Positions 1 to 9,670 of a stretch of 64,000 bases of DNA are shown here, one piece after another. Each line of letters opens with the position of its first letter. The first letter of the stretch is position 1. Position numbers and translations under genes: made by a program. This DNA is from Zobellella denitrificans (GTDB lineage Bacteria > Pseudomonadota > Gammaproteobacteria > Enterobacterales > Aeromonadaceae), in contig NZ_NMUO01000001.1 of the NCBI RefSeq assembly GCF_002237365.1, positions 77,280-141,279 on the forward strand, written 5' to 3'. The notes beneath the pieces were generated by a model. The model was given only the letters and a program-made list of their open reading frames with translations. It made no database searches and was not told the DNA's origin.

Positions 1-1289
1 GCCGATTCCCACACCACGCCATCGTCACCCTCGGCCAAGAGCACCGATACCGTCGGCTTGGAGTCGCCCTGCAGGGTGATGGTCACGGTCGCCGAGGCGC
101 TGTCCCCGTCCCCGTCGGTAAGACGGTACTGGAAGCTCACCTCGCCTTCCTCGCCCGCCGCCGGGGTATAGCTGAAGGTGCCGTCATTGTTGTACACCAG
201 GCTGCCACTGCCGGTGAGGCTGCCCTCCACCAGCGCCACACCGCTGGCCAGATCGACACCGTCCGCCCCCTCCTTGTCGTTGGCGAACACCTCGACCGTG
301 ATCGGCGCATTCTCCTCCACCTGGGTGGCACTGTCGTCCTCGGCCAGCGGGCCATCGTCGAGGATAAAGATATCCAGGCTGGCACTGGCGCTATCACCGT
401 CGTCGTCGGTCACCCTAATCTGGAACACATCGCTCAGCACGTCCTGGTCGAACACCTGCCCTTCATTGGGGTGATCCACAGGGCCGTTGAGGGTATAGGT
501 CCAGGTAAAGTCGGGGTTGATCACCAGGGTGCCGTAGAGTCCTTCCACCACGCCGCCATTGGTCACATCGATCCAGATACCGTCCTTGTCCTGTACCAGC
601 ACCTCCAGGGCCGCCAGCGCATCGGTACCGGTATTGATCGCTATGATGCCCTGGGTAGCATGCTGGCCATTGCCGGCCTTGCTGCCCCCTTCCAGGCCGG
701 CTTCGCTCACCCAGGAAAAGGCGCCGTCCACACCGGGCAACTGGGGCTGGCCCTCCGGGTCGGTGGGCGGCTGGGGAATGATCACTATGGTCGGAATGGA
801 ATTGGGCGGCAGGGGTTCATCGGCCGGCAGCAGCAGATCCAGGGTATCGACCGTTTCGAAGGCCAGCGGATTGAAGGCGGTAAGAAAACCCGCCTCGGGC
901 TGGACAAAGCCCCCCACCCTGTCCACCACCACGAAACCGCCGTTGCCGCTACCCAGCCCAGCCACGCCGGCGGCAACAGGCCCGGCGGCGGGACCGGCCG
1001 CCGGGGCTTCAAACAGTTCGGTCGGATCCAAACCGGCCAGAATGGCCGCCTGGATGGCATCCACCTCCGCCAGGGTATCGTTGTCCATGGGAACCTGGGC
1101 CGCTTCCGCCGGTAATTCGGGATTGTCGTCATAGACGATGCGGGTATTCTCGTCGGTCACCAGCAGGGTTCCCGGCAACAGGATTTGTCCCGGTGCCACC
1201 AGTTGCAGGGTACCATCCTGGCCTATCACATAGGCCCGGCCTTCCAGTTCCAGAATTTGAACCGCTTTCTCGATACGGGTGGTTTCCAT
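1..1289 (-). CDS. Giant LapA/BpfA-type surface adhesin, N-terminal part (runs off left edge)
   Basis: About 430 residues of an adhesin that continues beyond the window. The frame is open from the ATG at 1289 to base 1, with an AGGGAAGAG-like ribosome site upstream. Residues 1-90 resemble the retention module of LapA-type proteins (VIGQDGTLQLVAPGQ, then a conserved acidic stretch), which holds the adhesin in the outer membrane. At residues 97-108 there are three AAG sites (PAAG, PAAG, VAAG), the kind of dialanine site that LapG cuts, followed by a Gly-rich GSGNGG stretch. From about residue 170 come beta-sandwich repeats of VCBS/Ig type, with DDDGDSASA and NNDGTFSYTP motifs. The lapD, lapG and exporter genes upstream on the same strand fit secretion and controlled release of this protein. 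The calcium-binding RTX end would lie outside the window. Confidence 0.88.
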   Translation of the reverse strand, partial: METTRIEKAVQILELEGRAYVIGQDGTLQLVAPGQILLPGTLLVTDENTRIVYDDNPELPAEAAQVPMDNDTLAEVDAIQAAILAGLDPTELFEAPAAGPAAGPVAAGVAGLGSGNGGFVVVDRVGGFVQPEAGFLTAFNPLAFETVDTLDLLLPADEPLPPNSIPTIVIIPQPPTDPEGQPQLPGVDGAFSWVSEAGLEGGSKAGNGQHATQGIIAINTGTDALAALEVLVQDKDGIWIDVTNGGVVEGLYGTLVINPDFTWTYTLNGPVDHPNEGQVFDQDVLSDVFQIRVTDDDGDSASASLDIFILDDGPLAEDDSATQVEENAPITVEVFANDKEGADGVDLASGVALVEGSLTGSGSLVYNNDGTFSYTPAAGEEGEVSFQYRLTDGDGDSASATVTITLQGDSKPTVSVLLAEGDDGVVWES

Positions 1290-1355
1290 GGCTCTCTTCC
1301 CTATTCTCGCCTGTTATACCTTAAGGCTAGGGCTGAAAGCCGTTGACTTCCTACA

Positions 1356-1391
1356 CAAAAAATCGGCGATTCCCGCAATGGGAATCGCCGC
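1356..1391 (-). terminator. Rho-independent terminator after lapD
   Basis: A perfect 11-bp stem (CGGCGATTCCC/GGGAATCGCCG, loop GCAAT) is followed on the minus strand by ATTTTTTG. It lies between the lapD stop and the adhesin start, so the adhesin probably has its own promoter rather than relying only on read-through. Confidence 0.8.
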
Positions 1392-1413
1392 TATCTACGA
1401 AAAATTAGAAGGA

Positions 1414-3324
1414 TCAGGGAAGCTGGCGAGGCGGGCTGATAAAGCCCTGATAGGCATCCACATGCAGGGTTTTGAGCAACCGGACTTGCGGCTCGGTTTC
1501 CACCCGGGTGGCGATCGTCACCGCTCCCATGTTGTGGGCCGCACGACAAACCGCCGCCAGGAACGCATCGTCGAAGCCGGGCTCCGCTACCTGGCTGGTA
1601 TAACCGTGGTCGAGCTTGACATAATGGGGCCTGAGTTCCCCCAACTGGGTCAACAGGTCAAAATGCCGGCCAAAGTGATCGATGCCCCATGCCACCTTCA
1701 GCGAGGCCAAGGGCGACACCAGTATGTCCTTGCCGGAGGCAAAAGCACTTTCCGGCAGCTCCAACGCCAGCCGGCGCCCGGCTTCCTTGTACTGCTCAAG
1801 CATCTCGGTCAGGGCCGTCCAGAAGCTTTCCTGATGACAACTCTGCCGGGTAAGGTTTACCGCCAATTTTAACTGCGGACGCTCCGCCAACAGCGCCAGG
1901 GCCCGGCCTATGATATGAAGATCCAAGCGCTCCCCCAGCTTGAACTGCTCCACCACCGGCAGAAAGTGGCCGGCATGATAGACGACACCATCCTTGCGAA
2001 TGCTAATGAACAGTTCCTCATGGTAAGGCTTGCCATCAAAATCCAGCACCGCCTGGACACTGCATTCAAAACTGTCTTCCGCCAGCGCTTCGTCCACCAG
2101 TTGCTTCCAGGCCAGTCGCCCCAGGCCGTCTTCAGCCCTGCCATGCTCCACCACCACGGCACCGGTATGTTCCATGCGCGCCTTGTTCAGTGCATTGTCG
2201 GCCCTGGTCAGCAGTTGGCTGACGTTGTCCCCTGATTGAATCACCGCCATTCCTACCACCGACAGGTCACGGCCATTGACCGGATCCACCACCAGATCGG
2301 CGATAGAGCGATTGATCTCTTCGCCCAGAATTCCCAGCCGTTCTCCATCGGTTTCCGGAACCAGCATCGCGAATTCATAGGCGGAGAGCCGGGCCAGGGC
2401 ATGTTCACCGAAACGCCGGCACAGCTGGCGCAAGCTGCCGGCAACCGCCCTGATCATCTCGTCACGAACAGCAAACCCCTCTTCCTGATAAAGCGACTCC
2501 AGCATGTCCACGGATATCAGGATCACGGTGCCACCGCCGGTTTCCCCGAGCCAGGACTGGCTTTGGGAGACAAAATAGGACCTGTTACCCAGCCCCGAGG
2601 CTTCATCCAGAAACGCCCTTTGCCGCAGCCGCTCCGCCTCGTCCGCCTGCTCCTTGAACTGAAGCTCCAGCTTGCCGGCCATATTGTTGATGGCTGCCAC
2701 CACTTCCCGCAACTCACGGGTTGCGGGCAATGGAATGGCCTTGCCGAAATGGTGCAGTTCAATTTCCCTGGCCTGCTTCTCGATATCGTGCAAGGGCTTC
2801 AGCAGATAACGCAGGGCCAATACCAGCAGCCCCCACACCAACAAAAAACAGGCCAGGAACCAGGTGGCCAGCCGGCTCATCCCCTGCCAGAGTTCGTAAT
2901 AGGCCTGGCCGGGGTGACCTTCAACATACAAGTGGCCCAGTTGCAGCCAGCCTGAGGTCAGTACGGCGTCGTATTTTGCCCCCTCGAACAACCCCAGGTT
3001 GACAAACCAGGCCGGCACCCGCCGGGGCAATGAGGTATGTTCCCGGATAATCTGCTGGTCGGCGGCCAGCAGATCCAGCCGGACCCGACGGTAAAAACCC
3101 CCATCGAACACGGCGTTGATCACCGACTCGGCTCCCAGGGTATCACTGGTCTCGAGATAGGGCGTCAGGGCCAGCCCCAATGAGGTTACGGTGTTGATTA
3201 CCGTGGTCTGCTGCTGCTGCGCCAGGTAGTTCCGGGTAGAGCTGAACTGCACCGAATAGGCGGTGATGAACAGCATGGCAAAAAGCAACAGCATGGTTAC
3301 CAAGAGTTGGCGGTATAAAGTCAT
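1414..3324 (-). CDS. lapD: LapD/BpfD-like c-di-GMP receptor, inner membrane (system 1)
   Basis: 636 residues. It has a membrane segment (about 7-25), a periplasmic domain of the LapD type (27-150), a second membrane segment (152-172), HAMP (172-225), then degenerate GGDEF (235-400) and EAL (405-636) domains. The GGDEF signature is replaced by RLSAYEF (312-318) and the EAL signature by EELFISI (436-442), so it should bind rather than make or degrade c-di-GMP. A Gly-Trp pair at 125-126 (GWLQLG) matches the position of the tryptophan that grips LapG in Pseudomonas LapD. In the known pathway, c-di-GMP-bound LapD holds LapG away from the adhesin. The start is two bases after the lapG stop, so the two are co-transcribed and probably coupled. 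Confidence 0.9.
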   Translation of the reverse strand: MTLYRQLLVTMLLLFAMLFITAYSVQFSSTRNYLAQQQQTTVINTVTSLGLALTPYLETSDTLGAESVINAVFDGGFYRRVRLDLLAADQQIIREHTSLPRRVPAWFVNLGLFEGAKYDAVLTSGWLQLGHLYVEGHPGQAYYELWQGMSRLATWFLACFLLVWGLLVLALRYLLKPLHDIEKQAREIELHHFGKAIPLPATRELREVVAAINNMAGKLELQFKEQADEAERLRQRAFLDEASGLGNRSYFVSQSQSWLGETGGGTVILISVDMLESLYQEEGFAVRDEMIRAVAGSLRQLCRRFGEHALARLSAYEFAMLVPETDGERLGILGEEINRSIADLVVDPVNGRDLSVVGMAVIQSGDNVSQLLTRADNALNKARMEHTGAVVVEHGRAEDGLGRLAWKQLVDEALAEDSFECSVQAVLDFDGKPYHEELFISIRKDGVVYHAGHFLPVVEQFKLGERLDLHIIGRALALLAERPQLKLAVNLTRQSCHQESFWTALTEMLEQYKEAGRRLALELPESAFASGKDILVSPLASLKVAWGIDHFGRHFDLLTQLGELRPHYVKLDHGYTSQVAEPGFDDAFLAAVCRAAHNMGAVTIATRVETEPQVRLLKTLHVDAYQGFISPPRQLP

Positions 3325-3326
3325 AG

Positions 3327-4022
3327 TTATCTGTCCAAATTGATTTTGGGGCGCTGCAGTCGTTTCACATCGACCCGGCCACGCAAATCATTCCAAAGCG
3401 ACAATCGTGATGCCTGCCCCGCCAGCTCACCCTGTCCCCGCTCCCGCATCAGCCACAGGTGCTGACCGTTAAAACTGTAAATGGGCTCAAGATCGCGGCG
3501 CTCCGTCGCCGGCCGGATGGTTCCCTCGAGATTGTCCAGGATAAAGGGAACCGACGACGGTGTCGGATAATAGGCAACCACCATATGAAACTGGTTCAAG
3601 CGCAATGCCTTGACGTACACCAAACGCAACTTGCTGTCGTCGATGCCAAGCTCCAGCAGGGTGAAATACTTGGCGATGCTGAAATCCTCGCAGTCACCGC
3701 CTCCCGCCCCCAGAAATTCGAGCGGGGTCGCCCAGTAGTCTTCCTTGCCCCACAACTTGATATCGTCGATAAAGTGCAGGCGGTTAAAAAAGATGTTCAC
3801 CCGGGAAAGTCGCTCCCGTTCACTCCAGCCCGCGGCCTGTCCTTCCCTGACCAGTTGCCGCCATGCCTGGGTACGCGTTGTCGCCGGCTCGCCATAAAAC
3901 TGGCGCACCGCCGCAATCATATTTTCGTCTTCCCGCAACAACGACTGGGCCGGCAGGCCGAGCACCAGACCCAGCCATGCCAGCCCAGCCAGCAGGGAAC
4001 GCAGCCGCCTCATCAACAGCAA
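3327..4022 (-). CDS. lapG: LapG/BpfG-like periplasmic cysteine protease (system 1)
   Basis: 231 residues with an N-terminal signal sequence (residues 4-25) and a bacterial transglutaminase-like cysteine protease fold (BTLCP). The expected triad is visible: Cys111 in GGGDCEDF, His146 in FHMVVAYYP and Asp163 in ILDNLEG. The family cuts LapA-type adhesins after the retention module when c-di-GMP is low, releasing the cell from a surface. The matching AAG sites occur in the adhesin at 1-1289 and in the retention-module protein at 14716-16591. The gene lies between the OmpA lipoprotein gene and lapD, as in the Shewanella bpfA locus. A Met at residue 4 is an alternative start. Confidence 0.9.
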   Translation of the reverse strand: MLLMRRLRSLLAGLAWLGLVLGLPAQSLLREDENMIAAVRQFYGEPATTRTQAWRQLVREGQAAGWSERERLSRVNIFFNRLHFIDDIKLWGKEDYWATPLEFLGAGGGDCEDFSIAKYFTLLELGIDDSKLRLVYVKALRLNQFHMVVAYYPTPSSVPFILDNLEGTIRPATERRDLEPIYSFNGQHLWLMRERGQGELAGQASRLSLWNDLRGRVDVKRLQRPKINLDR

Positions 4023-4028
4023 TCAGGC

Positions 4029-4619
4029 TCAGCGTTCAACGCTGTACACGTTCCAGCGCATCCTCACCCCGTCCCGGGCACTGGCCAGGGCGCCAACCAC
4101 CCGCCGGTTGGCGGCGGCAGACTGCTCATCCTCGCCCATCAGCACGGGCCGGGTGGCGCCATAGCCGATGATCTCCAGCCGCTCGCCGCCGACGCCCGCC
4201 TGCATCATCGCCTGCCGGACCGCCTCGGCCCGCCGCTTGGACAGAGCGATGTTGTAGTCGTGGCTGCCGACCTGGCTGGCATGGCCTTCCAGCAACAGCC
4301 TGAGCGACGGGTTTTCCGCCATAAAGGCGGCCATCCGCTCGATCTCGGCCTGATACTGGGGTGAAATCACCGAGCTGTCGTGGGCGAACAGCACGATCAA
4401 ATCCTGCTGCAATACCTGGCTCTCGCCGCTGTGACAGCCGTCGTTGTCTACCGAGGCGCCCACCGGGGTATCCAGGCAGTTGTCCCGGGCGGTGATGACA
4501 CCATCCCAGTCCGCGTCGCTCAGATCATAGGCGGCTACCGTTTCCCGTTCCGGCTCGGTGGTCAGGCTGGTACAGGCGGCCAGGGGCAAGAGCAGGGCCA
4601 AAATAGTCCATGTTTTCAT
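4029..4619 (-). CDS. OmpA-family outer-membrane lipoprotein
   Basis: 196 residues from the ATG at 4619, chosen because AAGGAG lies at proper spacing and the protein then opens with a lipoprotein signal (MKTWTILALLLPLAAC, lipid-modified Cys16). A short acidic segment with a thrombospondin type 3-like DADWDGV...DNCLDTP motif follows. The C-terminal 110 residues form an OmpA peptidoglycan-binding domain (LEGHASQVGSHDYN, LSKRRAEAV). It should anchor an outer-membrane complex to the cell wall. The equivalent gene (SO_4321 type) sits at the same place in the Shewanella bpfA operon and has been linked to biofilm formation there. A longer in-frame start 36 bases upstream lacks a comparable ribosome site. 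Confidence 0.85.
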   Translation of the reverse strand: MKTWTILALLLPLAACTSLTTEPERETVAAYDLSDADWDGVITARDNCLDTPVGASVDNDGCHSGESQVLQQDLIVLFAHDSSVISPQYQAEIERMAAFMAENPSLRLLLEGHASQVGSHDYNIALSKRRAEAVRQAMMQAGVGGERLEIIGYGATRPVLMGEDEQSAAANRRVVGALASARDGVRMRWNVYSVER

Positions 4620-4636
4620 CGTGTATCTCCTTATGT

Positions 4637-5950
4637 TCAGTTTTTGGCCTGCCATTGTTCGGGCTGGGTAAAGCGCAACGCCTCCAGCAACTGGCCGGTG
4701 GCATTCATGATGCGGTACTCCGCCAGCAGTTGATCGTATTCGGCATTGATGTAGGAACGGCGAGCCTCGAACAGTTCGTTCTCGGTGTTGAGCACGTCAA
4801 GCAGGGTACGATTGCCCAGCGAGAACTGCTTCTTGTAGGCGTCCACGGTGTTATAGCTCGCCTCCACATGCTGGCGCAGGAAGTCCTTCTGCCGCCCAAG
4901 GGATTCATAAGCAGCCCATGCCAGTCGGGTGCCTTCGCCTACCTGGCGATGGGCATTCATGTGGATGTCCTTGGCCTGCATCTCCAGCGCCGAGGTGGAG
5001 CGGCTGCGGGCCACGTCGGCACCGCCGTTGTACAGGTTGTAACGCATCCGCACCATGGCGGTGAAGTCGTAATTGTGGCCACGCACCCCGTCGATATCGT
5101 CATCCCAGTTCTTGTCCAGTTCCAGGCTGACATTGGGGTAAAAACCGGCCTTGGCATCTTCGTGCTGGTAACGGGCCGCGTCGATGTCGAAGGCGGCGGA
5201 AGTCAGGGTCGGGTGGTTTTCCTGGGCCTTGGCCAGGGCATCATCCAGGGTCGGCGGCATGAAGTTGGCGTCCGGCTGGGGCTGGCGCAAGTCATCCGGC
5301 ATCTGGTTCACCAGGGCGATAAAACTGCTCTGGGCATCCCGCAGGTTGTTTTCCGCCGCGGTCATGTTGGAATAGGCACGAGCGACCCGTCCCTGGATCT
5401 GGGTATAGTCGGCGGTGGAGCCCACGCCCGAGTCGGTACGGCGCTGAATGTCGGAAAAGATCTGCTCATGGGTCTCGAGATTGCGTCGGGACAACTCGAC
5501 GATCTCATCCTGACGCAGTACCTCCAGATACACTTCCGCTACCCGCAGCGCGATGTTCTCCGCATCGGACAACAGCGTGTAGCGCTGGGCGTCCGCCTCG
5601 GCCTGGGTCCGGCCGACGTTGCTGGAGGTCTTGAAGCCGTCGAACAGCATCTGGCGCAGCGACAGGCCAGCTTCCTTGCGGGTCAGGGTCTTGTCGGCAC
5701 GAGGTCCGCCGTCCCGGGTGCCCGGACTGTCGGTATATTCGTAACCGATGCCGGCATTGGCATCCAGCTTGGGCAGGTAACCGGCAAAGGCTTCATCCTG
5801 GTCATACTGCCGGGCCTGGTAGAGGTGAAAGGCTTCCTTGACCTTGGGGTGGGTCATCAGGGTGTGGGTCACCGCCTCCTCCAGTGTCTGCGCCTGCAAC
5901 GGCAGCACCAGGGATACGCCGACCAGAACGGCCACAGTCGTTTTTTTCAT
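4637..5950 (-). CDS. TolC-family outer-membrane channel of type I secretion (LapE/AggA-like, system 1)
   Basis: 437 residues with a clear signal peptide (MKKTTVAVLVGVSLVLPLQA) and two outer-membrane efflux repeats. The typical C-terminal part is present (NRTLLDVLNTENELFEAR). Length and motifs match the AggA/LapE channels that export LapA-type adhesins. It should form the trimeric outer-membrane duct working with the HlyD and ABC proteins encoded just upstream. It is 17 bases from the OmpA lipoprotein gene and 21 bases from the HlyD gene, so all are in one operon. Confidence 0.9.
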   Translation of the reverse strand: MKKTTVAVLVGVSLVLPLQAQTLEEAVTHTLMTHPKVKEAFHLYQARQYDQDEAFAGYLPKLDANAGIGYEYTDSPGTRDGGPRADKTLTRKEAGLSLRQMLFDGFKTSSNVGRTQAEADAQRYTLLSDAENIALRVAEVYLEVLRQDEIVELSRRNLETHEQIFSDIQRRTDSGVGSTADYTQIQGRVARAYSNMTAAENNLRDAQSSFIALVNQMPDDLRQPQPDANFMPPTLDDALAKAQENHPTLTSAAFDIDAARYQHEDAKAGFYPNVSLELDKNWDDDIDGVRGHNYDFTAMVRMRYNLYNGGADVARSRSTSALEMQAKDIHMNAHRQVGEGTRLAWAAYESLGRQKDFLRQHVEASYNTVDAYKKQFSLGNRTLLDVLNTENELFEARRSYINAEYDQLLAEYRIMNATGQLLEALRFTQPEQWQAKN

Positions 5951-5971
5951 TGTTATTACTCCCTTTTAAAA

Positions 5972-7357
5972 TCAGCGCTCCCGCAGAGCGCCCTGTTTTG
6001 CTCTTAATATGGGTTTTAACAGGTAATCCAGTACCGTTTTTTTGCCTGTTATAATGTCGACCCCCGCCTGCATACCGGGGATGATCTTCAGAGGAGCCTC
6101 TTCCGTGCCCAGAAAGCTTTCCTGGGTGCGGATGGTCGCCAGAAAAAAGGTATTGCCTTCATCGTCCTGGATGGAATCGGCACTGATTTTTTCCACTTCG
6201 CCCAAAAGCCCCCCGTAGATAGTGAAATCATAGGCGGTAAACTTGACCATTGCCTCCAGGCCCGGCCGCAAAAAACCGATATCTTTCGGCAGGATACGGG
6301 CTTCAACCAGCAGGGTATCCTCCAGCGGCACGATTTCCACCAGATCCATGCCCGGCTGCACCACGCCGCCAACCGTATTGACTTTCAGGGTCTTGATGGT
6401 GCCCTTGACCGGCGAGGTCACCGAGGTCCGGCGCACCCTGTCCTGCAGGCCGACTTCTCCCTCCTGCAACTGGGCCAGCCGGTTGCGGCGTTCGCTGAGT
6501 TCACGCTGGGCCTCGGAGCGGAAGGTCAGGGCCACTTCCTTGCGTTTGAAGATATTCTCCCGCAAGGAGGCATCCAGCTTGGGCAGCAGCAGCCGGGTCG
6601 ATTCCAGTTCACCCTGCATCTGGTTGAGCTGGCGCTCCAGGCGCAGTATCTCCACCTGGGGGACTATGCCTTCCCGGGCCAGGGGGCGGCTCATGTCCAC
6701 CTCCCGTGCCGCCAGGGATACCCCGCGTTGCAGGGTACGCACCTTGGCGTTGGTTTCGATGATCTCCTGCTCCCGTTGCTCTATCTGGTTGCCGAGGATC
6801 GACAGCTGGTTCCGGACAAACCCCAGACGCTCTTCAAACAGCGCCTGCTGGACTTCGGCCTGGCCCGGATACTGCTGCCGGAAGTCGTCGGAAAACGCCA
6901 GCACACTCCCCACTATCCGGACCTGTTCCCGCCAGGCCAGGCTGCTGTCTTCGTTGATCGACATGGCGGCCACTTCTGCCTCCAGCCGTCGCACGTCGCC
7001 GTGCAGCGCCGCGATTTCCTGGCCCCGCTCCCGCAGATCCGAGAGGAAGCGGGTATCGTCGATCAGCAGCAAGGGTTGCCCCTTCTCCACCTGTTGCCCC
7101 TCCCGGGTATAGAGTTCCCGGACTATGCCGCCTTCCAGGTTCGACACCACCTGGATCTGCTGGGAGGGGATCACCGAGCCCGTGCCCGAGGTCACCTCCT
7201 CCAGTTCGGCAAAGCGGGCCCAGATCAGGGCGGCGAACACAAACAGCAGCATGCACCACAACAGGGCCCGGGCACCGCGCGGCGTGGTGAGCAGGATCGC
7301 CGCCGCGGTGTCGCTGGTGTAATCGAGCAATTCGGGGGGAAGTGACCGCTTAGCCAT
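5972..7357 (-). CDS. HlyD-family periplasmic adaptor of type I secretion (LapC-like, system 1)
   Basis: 461 residues. A single membrane segment near residues 31-49 is followed by the first half of a lipoyl domain (QVVSNLEGGIVRELYTREGQ), a long helical hairpin (about 110-290) and the second half with the TSPVKGTIKTLKVNTVGGVV motif typical of HlyD/LapC. It bridges the inner-membrane ABC exporter and the TolC channel. The start overlaps the end of the ABC exporter gene by 8 bases, which points to coupled translation. The second system carries a paralogue (22868-24232) that shares the same layout. Confidence 0.92.
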   Translation of the reverse strand: MAKRSLPPELLDYTSDTAAAILLTTPRGARALLWCMLLFVFAALIWARFAELEEVTSGTGSVIPSQQIQVVSNLEGGIVRELYTREGQQVEKGQPLLLIDDTRFLSDLRERGQEIAALHGDVRRLEAEVAAMSINEDSSLAWREQVRIVGSVLAFSDDFRQQYPGQAEVQQALFEERLGFVRNQLSILGNQIEQREQEIIETNAKVRTLQRGVSLAAREVDMSRPLAREGIVPQVEILRLERQLNQMQGELESTRLLLPKLDASLRENIFKRKEVALTFRSEAQRELSERRNRLAQLQEGEVGLQDRVRRTSVTSPVKGTIKTLKVNTVGGVVQPGMDLVEIVPLEDTLLVEARILPKDIGFLRPGLEAMVKFTAYDFTIYGGLLGEVEKISADSIQDDEGNTFFLATIRTQESFLGTEEAPLKIIPGMQAGVDIITGKKTVLDYLLKPILRAKQGALRER

Positions 7358-9494
7358 TGCTGACCTCCCGGCCGCGAACCTTGCCGGACTGAAGTTGCCG
7401 CAGCACCTGCTCCTTGGGACCGTCCGCCACTATCCGGCCCTGCTCCAGCACGATCAGCCGATCCACCACCTCCAGCATCGAGGTTCTGTGGGTGATCAGC
7501 AGCAGGGTCTGCTCTGGCTTGAGCCTGGCCAGCTCCTGGCGGATATACTGCTCGGAGCGGTTGTCCATGTTGGAGGTGGGCTCGTCCATGACCAGCATGA
7601 CGGGGTCATTGAGCAGGGCCCGGGCGATGGCCACCGCCTGGCGCTGGCCACCGGAAAGCTGGCGCCCGCCCTCGCCCACCTGCTTGTCCAGGCCATCCGG
7701 ATCCTGGTTGGTGAACAGGGTCACCCCCGCCTGCTGGGCCGCCCGCAACACCAGGCTCTCATCGGCCAGGGGATTGGCGATGACGATATTGTCGCGGATG
7801 GAGCCGAAAAACAGGTTCACATCCTGGGGCACGCAGCCGATGTTGCGCCTGAGCGCCGCCGGCTGTAGCTGGCCGATGTCGATGCCATCGATGCGGATGG
7901 CCCCGGCGGTAGGCTTGTACAAACCGACGATCAACCGCTCCAGGGTGGTCTTGCCCGAACCGATGCGACCGATGACGGCCACCTTCTCGCCGGCCTTGAT
8001 GTGCAGCGTCAGGCCGCTCAGCACATCGTGCTCGGAGCCGGGGTACCTGAACGATACCTGTTCGAACAGGATATCGCCGGCAAACACCGGGTGGTGGATA
8101 TAACGCTTGCCCGTTTCCTGCTCGTCGGGGGCCGCCATGATCTGCTCCAGTATGGTCATGGCCGACTTGGCCTGGTTGTAGCGGGTGGACAGCACCGACA
8201 TCTGCACCATGGGCGCGATGGCCCTGCTGCTCAGCATGACGGCGGCGATAAGTCCGCCCATGGACAAATCGCCGGCGGCAATGAGGTAAACCCCCAGCAC
8301 GATCAGGCTGACGGTGGTCACCTGCTGGGTCACGTTCGCCAGGGTGGAAACGCTGTTGGTCAGCCGCCGGGTTTTCATGCCCCAGCTGGCGATATGGCTT
8401 ACCGCCTGCTCCCAACGATGCTGGAAGGTGCCCTGAGCGCCGAACAGCTTGATGGTTTCCAGCCCGGCAATGCCTTCCACCAGGTTGGCGTTTTTCTGGG
8501 ACGCCAGCCGGGAACCTTCTTCTATGCTGCGCTTCAGGGGCCCCTGCACCAGCAGGCTGAACAGGGCCAGCGACAGTATGGCCAGTATGGGTACCCAGAC
8601 CATCTGGCCGGCGAAGATCCAGATGATCAGCAGAAACAGCAGGGCAAAGGGAATATCCACCAGGGCGGAGACCGTCGCCGAGGTCAGGAAATCCCGTACC
8701 GACTCGAACTCCTGCAGGTGCTTGGCGAAGGCGCCGGTGGACGGGGGGCGCGCCTCCATCCGCATGCCCATCACCTTGGCGAAGATCCGGGCGGACAGCA
8801 GCACGTCCGACTTTTTGCCCGCCACGTCGATAAAATGGCTGCGCAACATGCGCATGATGAAATCGAACAGGAAGACGATGCCGGCGCCGATGGCCAGCAC
8901 CCAGAGCGAGTCGAAGGCGAGGTTCGGCACTATCTTGTCGTAGACGTTCATGGTGAACAGGGGCGTCACTACCGCGAACAGGTTGATCAGCAGCGAGCCC
9001 GTCAGCACATCCCGGTAGATGGGAGCGGAGCGCCACAGGGTGCCCCAGAACCAGTGGCCGTCGTGATGCTCCAGCACCTTGGGCGAACGTTCGTCGAAAC
9101 GGAACCTGGGCTTGGTGAACAGCACCCGTCCGGTATGGCTGGCCGCGAGCTTCTCGAGCGGCAGCCACAGTTCGCCTTCCTCCGAGCCCGGCAGCATTAC
9201 CTTGCAGCGGGCCTGCTCGGGCTCGGACGCCAGCAGTACACAGGCGCCGCCTTCCTTCAGCAACAGAATGCAGGGCAGCAACAGCTCGGAAATCTCTTCG
9301 ATCGCCTGGGCGGCATGATGCACCGCCAGCTCGGCCCGCTCGGCCGCCCGGGAAAACAGCAGCGGCGTCAACCGCCCTTCCGGCAGGGGCAACCCGGAGA
9401 TCAGCGCTTCCCCCTGGTGGGGGTGGCCGTAAAATTTGGTCAGAAACACCAGGCTGGCCAGCAGGGGATCCATCCCCAAGTTCGGATCTTGCAT
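7350..9494 (-). CDS. Type I secretion ABC exporter with C39-like domain (LapB-like, system 1)
   Basis: 714 residues. The N-terminal 125 residues are a C39-like domain without the catalytic cysteine, as in RTX exporters that do not cut a leader. Membrane helices span about 160-440. The ATPase has Walker A GRIGSGKTT (509-517), the LSGGQ signature (613-617) and Walker B LVMDEP (633-638). It powers export of the large adhesin across the inner membrane. It is the first gene of the minus-strand operon. A candidate partner for the OmpA/TolC/HlyD genes downstream, it matches the Shewanella rtxB position. The duplicated exporter at 20730 is a divergent paralogue. Confidence 0.93.
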   Translation of the reverse strand: MQDPNLGMDPLLASLVFLTKFYGHPHQGEALISGLPLPEGRLTPLLFSRAAERAELAVHHAAQAIEEISELLLPCILLLKEGGACVLLASEPEQARCKVMLPGSEEGELWLPLEKLAASHTGRVLFTKPRFRFDERSPKVLEHHDGHWFWGTLWRSAPIYRDVLTGSLLINLFAVVTPLFTMNVYDKIVPNLAFDSLWVLAIGAGIVFLFDFIMRMLRSHFIDVAGKKSDVLLSARIFAKVMGMRMEARPPSTGAFAKHLQEFESVRDFLTSATVSALVDIPFALLFLLIIWIFAGQMVWVPILAILSLALFSLLVQGPLKRSIEEGSRLASQKNANLVEGIAGLETIKLFGAQGTFQHRWEQAVSHIASWGMKTRRLTNSVSTLANVTQQVTTVSLIVLGVYLIAAGDLSMGGLIAAVMLSSRAIAPMVQMSVLSTRYNQAKSAMTILEQIMAAPDEQETGKRYIHHPVFAGDILFEQVSFRYPGSEHDVLSGLTLHIKAGEKVAVIGRIGSGKTTLERLIVGLYKPTAGAIRIDGIDIGQLQPAALRRNIGCVPQDVNLFFGSIRDNIVIANPLADESLVLRAAQQAGVTLFTNQDPDGLDKQVGEGGRQLSGGQRQAVAIARALLNDPVMLVMDEPTSNMDNRSEQYIRQELARLKPEQTLLLITHRTSMLEVVDRLIVLEQGRIVADGPKEQVLRQLQSGKVRGREVSNG

Positions 9495-9670
9495 GAATGC
9501 TTCTCTTTTTTATGAGAAAGGTTGAAGCAAGCGTCCTGCCTGATTTTTCAACCGTATAAGAGAAAGATAGCAGAGGGAATAGGCCCCGCAAGGAGCCGGA
9601 CTATCCCGAAGCCCGGGCCTGGAGGGATGAACAAAATGTAGGCTTTAACCGGCCTGGCCGTATCGCAGCC

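Noticed and set aside
7759-9591. 610-residue minus-strand frame
   Set aside because: Out-of-frame shadow of the system 1 ABC exporter; it is Arg/Gly/Pro-rich and matches no family.
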